5,036 nt of DNA, from positions 1 to 5,036 of the forward strand of contig JAEYEL010000152.1 in assembly GCA_023403475.1 (NCBI GenBank). The letters run 5' to 3'. A model generated the notes under the pieces. That model had not been told where the DNA came from, searched no databases, and worked only from the letters and a program-made list of their open reading frames with translations. A program made the position numbers and the translations under genes. Within the stretch, counting starts at the first letter, position 1. Every line of letters starts with the position of its first letter. This DNA is from Actinomycetes bacterium (GTDB taxonomy: Bacteria; Actinomycetota; Coriobacteriia; Coriobacteriales; Eggerthellaceae). This document shows positions 1 to 4,981 of this stretch, one piece after another.

Positions 1-1421
1 TGAAGGGCAAGCCGGCCGTTACCGACGGCAAGACGGCCACGAACATCGGCCGCACCAAGATAGCCTGGCAGAAAACCGAAGAATACAAGAACCGCGTGGA
101 AGCCGGCGAGAAGGATCCGAAGCCGCGCCTGCCCTGGTTCACCTACAACGGCGTCTCCGACAACCAGGCGCTCGTTTCCGTCATAGCGCAGTACCCCTAT
201 CAGGCGAAGATCCTCGTGTCGTGGATGACCAACACTCTGCAGGCCACCCCGGGCGCTCTGCGCGACACCGTGCTGGACCGCTTGAAAGACACCTCGGTTG
301 TTCCTCTGCACATTGCATGCGATGTGGTGGTGGGCGAGCATGCCCAGCTGGCTGACTACATTGTGCCCGATACGAACCCGTTTGAAAGCTGGGGCGTGGT
401 CACGAACGAGGGCTTCTTCAAGGGCAAGGGCAACTCCGTGCGCTGGCCGGCCAAAAAGCCCGACACTATAGAGATTTCCGGCGACCGCCATGCAAGCTTC
501 GAGGCGTTCTGCTGCGACGTGGCCAAGGTGTGCGACCTGCCCGGCTTCGGCGATGCGGCCTGCACCGATGCCGCAGGCAACGCTTGGCCCATCAACGACG
601 CATGCGACTACTTCCTGAAAGCGGCCGCCAACTTGGCCTACGACACCGAGCCTGTGGCGGACGTGTCGAGCGAAGACGTGAAGATGCAGGCGCTCGACGA
701 GCTTCCGGCGGCTTGGAAGAAGGCGGTTTCGGAAGAGGAATGGCCGAAGGTGCTGAACGTGCTTTCGCGCGGCGGTCGCTTCTGGCCCATCAGCGAATGC
801 GTGGACGACAAGGGTCGCAGCAAATACGCCCTCTCTCATCTCACGCAGTTCTACAGCGAGCGCTTGGCGGTAAGCAAGAACCCCTACAGCGGCCTGAAAA
901 TTCCGCCAACGATGTCGGCCGATCCGGAGCGCCTTGCCGACGGCACGCCCGTGGCCGAAAAGTTCTCGGAAACAGAGTTCCCCTTCCGCTCGACGAACTA
1001 CAAGCCGCGCTTCCGCTCCATATCGTTTTTGGCGAACAGCCCCATCATGCGCGATCTGTGCGACCATAACTACTTGGAAATCAACAGAGACGACGCTGTC
1101 GGTCTGGGCATACATGACGGCGATGCGGTGAAGATCACCAGCGCGACGGGCGACGTTATGGAAGGCGAGGCCATGGTGCGCGCGGGCATTGCCGCAGGCA
1201 CGTTCGGCGTGGCCTACGGCTACGGGCACAAGGCCTACGGAGCCCAGGATGTGAGCATCGAAGGCGAAGAGGCGCGTTCCGGCAATCCTGCAATCGCCGC
1301 CGGCGTTCACTTGCAGACGATGGTGGACCCCACCGTGGAAGACGAGATCTACCTGTTCGCCGACCCCGAGGCGTCAACGCCCGCGCGCAGCGGCGGCATG
1401 TACAAGATCGAGAAGGCGTAA
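1..1421 (+). CDS. Molybdopterin-dependent oxidoreductase catalytic subunit, tetrathionate/arsenate-reductase-like (5'-truncated)
   Basis: The reading frame is open from the left edge (first full codon at 3) and ends at TAA 1419-1421, giving 472 visible residues. DMSO-reductase-family catalytic subunits usually have about 800-1000, so the N-terminal half, with any Tat signal, Fe-S motif and Mo ligand, lies outside. A GTG at 96 is internal, not the start. Numbering from codon 3, residues 45-60 (TYNGVSDNQAL) and 113-131 (HAQLADYIVPDTNPFESWG) match the region where this superfamily has its 'ADYVLP...E..G' signature. From about 326 to the end lies the molybdopterin-dinucleotide-binding domain (FRSTNYKPRFRS, INRDDAVGLGIHDGDAVKI, FGVAYGYGHKAYGAQD). 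The GYGH-x-GA-D stretch and a late MVDPT are, from memory, like TtrA/ArrA-type enzymes. Role by family: oxygen-atom transfer or reduction at Mo-bis-MGD. It starts an A-B-C operon with a ferredoxin and NrfD. The superfamily is certain. The substrate (tetrathionate, polysulfide, an organic acceptor, other) is not. Confidence 0.9.
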   Translation, partial: KGKPAVTDGKTATNIGRTKIAWQKTEEYKNRVEAGEKDPKPRLPWFTYNGVSDNQALVSVIAQYPYQAKILVSWMTNTLQATPGALRDTVLDRLKDTSVVPLHIACDVVVGEHAQLADYIVPDTNPFESWGVVTNEGFFKGKGNSVRWPAKKPDTIEISGDRHASFEAFCCDVAKVCDLPGFGDAACTDAAGNAWPINDACDYFLKAAANLAYDTEPVADVSSEDVKMQALDELPAAWKKAVSEEEWPKVLNVLSRGGRFWPISECVDDKGRSKYALSHLTQFYSERLAVSKNPYSGLKIPPTMSADPERLADGTPVAEKFSETEFPFRSTNYKPRFRSISFLANSPIMRDLCDHNYLEINRDDAVGLGIHDGDAVKITSATGDVMEGEAMVRAGIAAGTFGVAYGYGHKAYGAQDVSIEGEEARSGNPAIAAGVHLQTMVDPTVEDEIYLFADPEASTPARSGGMYKIEKA

Positions 1422-1427
1422 GGAGGG
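1421..1427 (+). promoter_or_regulatory. Strong Shine-Dalgarno for the ferredoxin subunit
   Basis: AGGAGGG begins on the last base of the upstream TAA and leaves 7 bases before ATG 1435. It is near consensus and fixes the start of the ferredoxin gene. The overlap with the stop codon suggests translational coupling of the catalytic and electron-transfer subunits. Confidence 0.8.
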
Positions 1428-1434
1428 ATAGACG

Positions 1435-2055
1435 ATGAGTGAAAAGAATCTCGGCATGCTGATCGACTTGTCCCTGTGCGTTGGATGCAACGCCTGCGCG
1501 GTCGCATGCAAACAGGAAAACGGCATCCCTGTGGGAGCTTTCAACACATGGGTTGAAAGTTGGGACGTTGAGGGCGAGGCCGGGCGCGTTGCTCGCGCTA
1601 ACATGCCCAAGCAGTGCAACCATTGCGAGAACGCCCCGTGCGTGAAGGTGTGCCCCACGGGCGCGAGCCATCGCAACGAGGACGGCGTGGTGGTGGTCGA
1701 CCAGGATCGCTGTATCGGCTGCAAGTACTGCATGGCCGCATGTCCCTACCAGGTGCGTTGGCAGCTGGAGTCAGGCGAAGTGGAGAAGTGCACCTTCTGC
1801 GCGCATCGCACGAGCCAGGGCATGCTTCCCGCCTGCGTGAGCACCTGCATCACCCATGCCCGCACCTTCGGCGACCTGAACGATCCCGAAAGCGACATTT
1901 CCAAGAAGCTTGCGGAAAACGCGACCGATGTTCTGTACGACGACTTGGGTTTGAATCCGAAGCTCTACTACATCGGGCTTAAGGAAATCGACGGAATGAC
2001 CGTTGGCTCTGCCGTTCACAAGGGCGGCAAGGTCTACAAGCGCTACGAGGGGTGA
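1435..2055 (+). CDS. Four-cluster [4Fe-4S] ferredoxin subunit (TtrB/NrfC/DmsB-type)
   Basis: A 206-residue electron-transfer subunit. All four cysteine motifs are complete: C15-C18-C21-C25, C61-C64-C69-C73, C93-C96-C99-C103 and C119-C122-C134-C138. These are sixteen ligands for four [4Fe-4S] clusters, the usual set in this family. The protein begins LGMLIDLSLCVGC, with the first cluster motif almost at once and no signal peptide, so if it works outside the membrane it would have to be exported with a Tat-bearing catalytic subunit (known for the family; not visible here). By family it wires electrons between the membrane quinol site and the Mo cofactor. The start is set by the AGGAGGG seven bases upstream. 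It lies 13 bases after the catalytic subunit and 7 before the membrane subunit. The tail (residues 150-206) is typical of NrfC/TtrB relatives and has no extra cysteines. Family is very sure; the exact physiological name is not. Confidence 0.95.
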   Translation: MSEKNLGMLIDLSLCVGCNACAVACKQENGIPVGAFNTWVESWDVEGEAGRVARANMPKQCNHCENAPCVKVCPTGASHRNEDGVVVVDQDRCIGCKYCMAACPYQVRWQLESGEVEKCTFCAHRTSQGMLPACVSTCITHARTFGDLNDPESDISKKLAENATDVLYDDLGLNPKLYYIGLKEIDGMTVGSAVHKGGKVYKRYEG

Positions 2056-2058
2056 GGG
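2047..2058 (+). promoter_or_regulatory. Shine-Dalgarno region deciding the NrfD start at 2063
   Basis: GAGGGG (2047-2052) lies 10 bases, and GAGGG (2054-2058) 4 bases, before ATG 2063. An in-frame ATG at 2003 would add 20 residues (ALPFTRAARSTSATRGEG) that overlap the ferredoxin frame and look like shadow sequence, whereas 2063 gives MIWNELIAAYLFLAGMGAGA, a normal NrfD first helix. I therefore choose 2063. Confidence 0.75.
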
Positions 2059-2062
2059 TGCC

Positions 2063-3064
2063 ATGATATGGAATGAATTGATTGCGGCGTATCTGTTCTT
2101 GGCGGGCATGGGAGCCGGCGCCTTTGCGCTGGGCGCCCTGGCCGGCTGGGCGAAAACCCCTGCTCCCACCATGAAGCTTCTCGGGTTCATCATAGGGCCT
2201 GTGGCGGTGGCGGTGGGCACGCTTCTTCTTGTGTTCGACGCTCATGCGGGACTTGCGAACCCCGGCCGCTTCTTCCTTTTGGTCACGAACCTGAACTCCG
2301 TGATGGCATGGGGCGTTATCATCCTTTCGGTATTCATCGTGGTCACCGTTGTCGATGCGGTGCTGCTTTTGGTGAAGAAAAGCACGCCTAAGGCGCTTGA
2401 CGTGGCGGGCGTAGTGCTGGCGGTATGCGTGGCCACCTACACCGGCGTGCTTTTGGGCGATGCCTCGGTGGCTTTCCCGCTGTGGCACCCGGTGGTGCTG
2501 CCCGTGCTGTTCATCGTGTCGGCCACTTCTACCGGTTTCGCGGCGGTGCTTTTGATCACGCACCTTTCCGCTCCGACCGAAGTGCATGCGCTGCCGTTCT
2601 TGGAAAAGACGGGAAAGATTCTGCCGGTGGTAGAGGCGGTGCTGGTCGTGGTGATTCTGGTGGCGGTTTCTGCCACGGGCGGCGCGGGCGCCGGTGCGGC
2701 TGCAGCCTCGGTTGCCAACCTGCTTTCGGGCGGCTATGCGGTGGCGTTCTGGCTGGGCTTCGTGGTTGTCGGCCTGGCGCTGCCGTTCGCGCTTGAGATG
2801 GTGCGCGCGCAGAAGGCGAAGCCGGTTGCTGTTGCGGCTGCGGCTGATGTTGCTGGCGCTGCGGGTGGCGAAGGTGCCGAAGGTGTGTTCCAAGATGCGG
2901 CTGAGACTCTTGGGGGTCCTACGGCTCCTGTAGCTTCTGCGGCCCCTGCGGCCGATTCCGGCAAGACGCTTGCCATCGTGGGCGATGCGGGCGTGCTGGT
3001 GGGCGGCTTCATGCTGCGCTACCTGGTAATCATGGCGGCTATTCCCGTCGCCTTGGCGCTGTAA
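2063..3064 (+). CDS. nrfD: NrfD/PsrC-type quinone-interacting membrane subunit
   Basis: A 333-residue polytopic protein with eight predicted transmembrane segments near residues 5-29, 37-59, 79-104, 112-131, 141-166, 186-205, 222-245 and 303-333. Family marks include YLFLAGMGAGA in helix 1, an IIGP...D region in helix 2, SVMAWG in helix 3, YTGVLLG in helix 4, LPVLF...STG in helix 5, and the closing GG-LR (VGGFMLRY). Buried charges D98 and E191 are visible. By family it is the heme-free membrane anchor that exchanges electrons and protons with the quinone pool and hands electrons to the four-cluster ferredoxin encoded just upstream. It ends the A-B-C operon and is followed by a hairpin. Odd feature: residues about 254-302, between helices 7 and 8, form an Ala/Gly/Pro-rich hydrophilic loop with many T-ending codons. 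The symbol is a family label; TtrC or PsrC would fit as well. Confidence 0.93.
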   Translation: MIWNELIAAYLFLAGMGAGAFALGALAGWAKTPAPTMKLLGFIIGPVAVAVGTLLLVFDAHAGLANPGRFFLLVTNLNSVMAWGVIILSVFIVVTVVDAVLLLVKKSTPKALDVAGVVLAVCVATYTGVLLGDASVAFPLWHPVVLPVLFIVSATSTGFAAVLLITHLSAPTEVHALPFLEKTGKILPVVEAVLVVVILVAVSATGGAGAGAAAASVANLLSGGYAVAFWLGFVVVGLALPFALEMVRAQKAKPVAVAAAADVAGAAGGEGAEGVFQDAAETLGGPTAPVASAAPAADSGKTLAIVGDAGVLVGGFMLRYLVIMAAIPVALAL

Positions 3065-3075
3065 GTTTCTGACTT

Positions 3076-3109
3076 CCGCCGAGCCGTCGTCAACCGACGG
3101 CTTCGGCGG
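3076..3109 (+). terminator. Strong intercistronic hairpin without T tract
   Basis: The left arm 3076-3089 (CCGCCGAGCCGTCG) pairs with the right arm 3095-3109 through 14 base pairs, with one bulged T (3102 or 3103) and a five-base loop (TCAAC). It starts 11 bases after the NrfD stop. No run of T follows (GAGGTTTCGCC), so it is not a classic intrinsic terminator. It may be a partial terminator, an mRNA 3' stabiliser protecting the A-B-C message, or a processing site that lowers chaperone expression relative to the structural subunits. Confidence 0.6.
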
Positions 3110-3139
3110 GAGGTTTCGCCGAATCTGCGGAACTGGCGG

Positions 3140-3165
3140 AAGGAGTTGGCTTTCATGAAAGGTGG
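3140..3165 (+). promoter_or_regulatory. Two competing ribosome-binding sites before the chaperone
   Basis: AAGGAG (3140-3145) lies 9 bases before ATG 3155, which opens an out-of-frame 46-codon reading frame ending at 3295. AAGGTGG (3159-3165), one mismatch from AAGGAGG, lies 9 bases before ATG 3175, the start of the TorD frame. No in-frame ATG lies upstream of 3175 in this intergenic stretch, so 3175 is taken as the chaperone start. Confidence 0.5.
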
Positions 3166-3174
3166 TCGAGAAAC

Positions 3175-3870
3175 ATGGTGGAAGCTACTGCCGACAAGAT
3201 TGTCGGTGCTGCCGTCGATGACGACCTTGTCGAAGCTGCGGCGGTTGACCAAGGTGCACGCATGGTGTACGAGGTGCTGGCCGAAGCGCTGCTGAATGTG
3301 CCGTGCGAACAGGTGCTTTCCGACGTTCGCAACATGGCTCATGCGTTCGGTGCGAACGGTTTTAACGATGCGGTCGCGAACGCCGAGCTTGAGCAGTGCT
3401 ACTACAACAGGATGTTCGTCGCATCGCATCCGCGCTATGTGGCGCTTACCGAGAGCATGGTCGTTCCTGCTGGTGTGGTGGATGGTCGCGTGGAGTACGG
3501 GTCTCCCGCGCAGGGTCGTCTCGCACAAGTGGTTGCCTGCTACAAGGAGGTGGGTTTCGATCATAGGGAGCTTGCGGGGCTTAGCTTGGCCGTGCAATCG
3601 CTCAAAGCCGATTCGCTTGCGAGCGAGCTGGCCTTTATGGCCTTCCTCCATCACGGCGCTGCCGAAGCGGCAGGGAAGGGCAACGTTGTCGAAACGCGAA
3701 CCTACCATCGCCTTGCCCTGCACTTCTTGGAGCAGCATCTTGGCGCATGGGCGGAAAAAGCAGCCCGTCTTGCCGCCGCAGGCGGAGACGATTTCTATTC
3801 CCATCTGTGCTCTTTCGCCGCTCAATGGGTCCAATCTGACCACGACCGGTTGGCGAGTTCCGCTGACTAA
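3175..3870 (+). CDS. torD: TorD/DmsD-family molybdoenzyme maturation chaperone
   Basis: A 231-residue, mostly helical cytoplasmic protein. Family-like marks in order are: YEVLAEALLNVPCEQVL (32-48), the usual opening helix 'Y..La..l..P'; ELEQCYYNRMFVASHPRYVALTES (71-94), like the 'Y..LF..P....Pyes' signature; YGSPAQGRLAQVVACYKEVGFD (108-129), the 'G......V...Y...GF' block; ELAFMAFLHH (151-160), the 'hElefM..L' core; and FLEQHLGAWAEKAARL..FYSHLC (184-216), the closing helices. By family it binds the twin-arginine leader and apo-catalytic subunit, keeping it ready for Mo-bis-MGD insertion before Tat export. Its place behind the A-B-C operon makes the truncated oxidoreductase the likely client. 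A 110-base gap with a hairpin separates it from the NrfD gene, so its level may be set separately. The N-terminal 25 residues (acidic, low complexity) are not diagnostic. The symbol is a family label; it could as well be called DmsD-like. Confidence 0.85.
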   Translation: MVEATADKIVGAAVDDDLVEAAAVDQGARMVYEVLAEALLNVPCEQVLSDVRNMAHAFGANGFNDAVANAELEQCYYNRMFVASHPRYVALTESMVVPAGVVDGRVEYGSPAQGRLAQVVACYKEVGFDHRELAGLSLAVQSLKADSLASELAFMAFLHHGAAEAAGKGNVVETRTYHRLALHFLEQHLGAWAEKAARLAAAGGDDFYSHLCSFAAQWVQSDHDRLASSAD

Positions 3871-3880
3871 GCGCCACCCT

Positions 3881-4077
3881 CTGTCATCATTGGAGCTGTT
3901 TTCAACGCAGGGCTACGATTCCGCCAGCGTGGGCGAGACCGCGAAAGCAGTGGGCATCAAGCCTCCATTGCTATACAGCCATTTCCCTTTCCCTGTCACC
4001 CGGCTAGTGCCGCCAAAAAGCTGTTGCAGGCGGCGCTCGCGCGTGCTAGAGTGCGAAGCGAACGGTGCCCCGCCTGA
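3881..4077 (+). pseudogene. Decayed TetR-family regulator (HTH fragment, possible C-terminal scrap)
   Basis: The frame from 3881 to 3988 reads LSSLELFSTQGYDSASVGE followed by TAKAVGIKPPLLYSHFP. This is the start of a TetR-type DNA-binding domain (consensus 'aalelF...Gyd..sv..IA.a.GI....lY.HF'). There is no plausible start codon or ribosome site. The residues before LELF do not resemble a normal TetR N-terminus and overlap or abut the chaperone stop. After SHFPFP the expected 'K..l' helix and the ligand-binding domain (about 130 residues) are absent. In another frame, about 4006-4077, ASAAKKLLQAALARARVRSER then ends at TGA 4075-4077. It could be the last helix of the same gene left after an internal deletion, which is inference. 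The fragment may have been the regulator of the neighbouring redox operon. The HTH identity is fairly sure; the extent is approximate. Confidence 0.65.
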
Positions 4078-4094
4078 CCGGGCAGCATTCGTTT
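4056..4094 (+). other. Imperfect hairpin ahead of the terminator
   Basis: AAGCGAA (4056-4062) pairs with TTCGTTT (4088-4094) including one G-T pair. An inner stem TGCCC/GGGCA (4066-4070 with 4080-4084) closes a nine-base loop, with small mismatches between the stems. The right arm runs into TTTTATT, so it may act as a weak terminator in tandem with the one at 4102, or be part of a short structured RNA. Confidence 0.4.
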
Positions 4095-4101
4095 TATTGG
4101 T

Positions 4102-4137
4102 AAACCCCGCGGTCTCTGGAAAGTCAGCGGGGTTTTT
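4102..4137 (+). terminator. Rho-independent terminator
   Basis: AAACCCCGC (4102-4110) pairs perfectly with GCGGGGTTT (4127-4135), loop of 16 bases. The T run 4133-4137 follows the GC core. On the opposite strand no T run follows, so it acts mainly on the + strand. It would end any transcript reading through the chaperone gene and the TetR remnant, and insulates the downstream cassette. It is probably the original terminator of the decayed regulator or of the whole respiratory operon. Confidence 0.8.
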
Positions 4138-4258
4138 CCATTTCAACTTCAGCTGTTCGCATCACCTCCCTTCACGGCACGGCCGCCGCTACTTGCGACG
4201 CTGGCTTATGCCTATCCTTATCAATGCGTAGGAGCTGCTATCTTCTGGGCTTCTCGTC

Positions 4259-4287
4259 TTGAATGTATCGATATTTCGTCATACAAT
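4259..4287 (+). promoter_or_regulatory. Sigma70-type promoter of the toxin-antitoxin-like cassette
   Basis: TTGAAT (4259-4264), a 17-base spacer, and TACAAT (4282-4287) match the housekeeping consensus well (TTGACA / TATAAT). Transcription would begin near 4294, leaving a leader of only about 22 bases with AGGGAG (4307-4312) before ATG 4317. Nothing in 4141-4258 looks coding on either strand. Confidence 0.65.
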
Positions 4288-4301
4288 AAGCATGTCAGAC
4301 A
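4266..4301. promoter_or_regulatory. Candidate operator palindromes in the cassette promoter
   Basis: TATCGATA (4266-4273) is a perfect 8-base palindrome between the -35 and -10 elements. TGTCAGACA (4293-4301) is a perfect 4+1+4 inverted repeat at the predicted transcription start. RHH antitoxins usually repress their own promoter by binding short palindromes, so either could be the operator. Such short palindromes also arise by chance. Confidence 0.35.
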
Positions 4302-4316
4302 AAATTAGGGAGAATT

Positions 4317-4580
4317 ATGGATGACGTTGTGGTGTATGAGCATGCCTTAAAGCATGGTCTCACGGAAGAGCAGATACTGTGCGCATGGCGCAATGCGGTT
4401 GAGGTGGCTAAGATAGAGCGATCCGATGGTGCTGTCGATTACGTAGCCATAGGTTTTGATCAAGGCGGTAGAGCCGTTGAAATGACAGGTCGGATGAAGG
4501 TGTTCGGAATTCTTATCTATCATGCCAATATGCCTCCGACGTCGAGGGCGCTGAGGGAATTGGGACTAACAGGAAGGTAG
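4317..4580 (+). CDS. Small BrnT/DUF4258-like protein, probable type II toxin
   Basis: An 87-residue protein. Visible pattern: YEHALKHGLTEEQILCAWRNAV (7-27), resembling the 'H..KHG.t.e.i..a' opening of BrnT/DUF4258-like proteins; VDYVAIGFDQGGRAVEMTG (40-58), a 'yaiG.d..Gr.vE' strand pair; and ILIYHANMPPTSRALRELGL (65-84), like the closing 'viha...t...l..lgl' of actinobacterial relatives. BrnT toxins are RelE-fold ribonucleases that block translation; whether this protein is catalytic is inference. It has its own promoter and a close ribosome site (AGGGAG, 4 bases from the ATG). A ribbon-helix-helix protein gene follows after 4 bases, the usual partner of this toxin type. The order, toxin first, also fits BrnT-BrnA. 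One line counted here has 28 G/C of 60 bases, well below the respiratory genes, which suggests separate acquisition. No signal peptide or membrane segment. Confidence 0.65.
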   Translation: MDDVVVYEHALKHGLTEEQILCAWRNAVEVAKIERSDGAVDYVAIGFDQGGRAVEMTGRMKVFGILIYHANMPPTSRALRELGLTGR

Positions 4581-4584
4581 GCCT

Positions 4585-4875
4585 ATGAAAACTGCGAAGG
4601 AGCTTCAAGACGCATACGGCATGACTCCTGCCGAGCTGTCTGAAATCGAAAAAAGTGCGGCTCTGTATGAACGCGGGGAATGGCCTTGCGGCAAGGTTGC
4701 TCGCGTCGGACGGCCGCCGCTCTATGACGGTGAGGTTATGGAGCGGGTTACGGTGCGCATCAAGCGCTCGAGCCTGCGCAAGATAGATGCTGCGGCAAGG
4801 AATGCCGGCGAGTCGCGCTCTGATTTTATACGGCAGGCTGCGGATGAGAAGCTGAGCGCGCTCGCCTCGGTTTAG
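4585..4875 (+). CDS. Ribbon-helix-helix (CopG/Arc-type) antitoxin-like repressor
   Basis: A 96-residue protein with a C-terminal RHH fold: strand RVTVRIK (54-60), helix SSLRKIDAAARNAG (62-75), the turn ESRSD, and helix FIRQAADEKLSAL (81-93). RHH proteins bind DNA as dimers through the paired strands. The N-terminal part (MKTAKELQDAYGMTPAELSEIEKSAALYERGEWP, described here by its two helices near 4-11 and 15-29) plus the GRPP element at 42-45 is a layout I associate with actinobacterial antitoxins, where the non-DNA-binding half contacts the toxin. That the toxin-binding part is N-terminal and the DNA-binding part C-terminal is inference. AGGAAGG (4571-4577) gives a seven-base spacing to ATG 4585 and overlaps the end of the toxin-like gene, so the two are translated together. 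Likely function: neutralise the upstream protein and repress the shared promoter. Confidence 0.8.
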   Translation: MKTAKELQDAYGMTPAELSEIEKSAALYERGEWPCGKVARVGRPPLYDGEVMERVTVRIKRSSLRKIDAAARNAGESRSDFIRQAADEKLSALASV

Positions 4876-4893
4876 TCCAGCCTGCCACCCTGT

Positions 4894-4920
4894 CACCGGT
4901 CACCCGGCAATCAACCGGTG
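4894..4920. repeat. GC-rich inverted repeat after the cassette
   Basis: CACCGGT (4894-4900) and ACCGGTG (4914-4920) are perfect 7-base inverted repeats around a 13-base loop, starting 19 bases after the antitoxin stop. No T run follows. It may be a weak or factor-assisted terminator for the cassette, or a protein-binding palindrome. Confidence 0.4.
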
Positions 4921-4948
4921 CTTCGCCCGCCGTTTGCTGAGGTGCCTC

Positions 4949-4977
4949 TTGCGTTGCAGGTCTTTGCTCGTTACAAT
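4949..4977 (+). promoter_or_regulatory. Putative promoter for a gene beyond the right edge
   Basis: TTGCGT (4949-4954), a 17-base spacer and TACAAT (4972-4977), the same -10 hexamer as the cassette promoter, predict a start near 4984. This falls inside the left arm of the inverted repeat 4982-5023. No start codon with a ribosome site is visible before the window ends. Confidence 0.45.
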
Positions 4978-4981
4978 GCTC

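Noticed and set aside
530..1069. + strand frame of 179 codons inside the oxidoreductase
   Set aside because: Arg/Ala-rich shadow in another frame of a conserved domain.
2003..2062. Upstream ATG start for the NrfD gene
   Set aside because: The added 20 residues are polar and overlap the ferredoxin frame; ATG 2063 has a ribosome site and gives the normal family N-terminus.
1979..2893. Long minus-strand frame of 304 codons opposite the ferredoxin end and NrfD gene
   Set aside because: The product is rich in His, Arg and Gln with no domain, which is what the complement of Ala/Val/Leu membrane codons gives. The + strand NrfD frame explains the region.
3019..3843. Minus-strand frame of 274 codons opposite the chaperone gene
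   Set aside because: No recognisable motif; it mirrors the chaperone codons, and the + strand product shows the TorD pattern.
3296..3880. Early part of the long + strand frame 3296-4231
   Set aside because: Only its stretch from about 3881 to 3988 has a family signature (TetR HTH). The earlier part is a Trp/Arg/Ser-rich shadow of the chaperone.
3913..4146. Minus-strand 77-codon frame opposite the TetR remnant
   Set aside because: No motif, and it reads through the terminator stem. The HTH signature on the + strand is convincing.
4141..4165. Minus-strand GGGAGGTG followed by a short frame beginning MRTAEVEMEKPR
   Set aside because: The frame stops after 12 codons within the terminator, with no sign of a gene.
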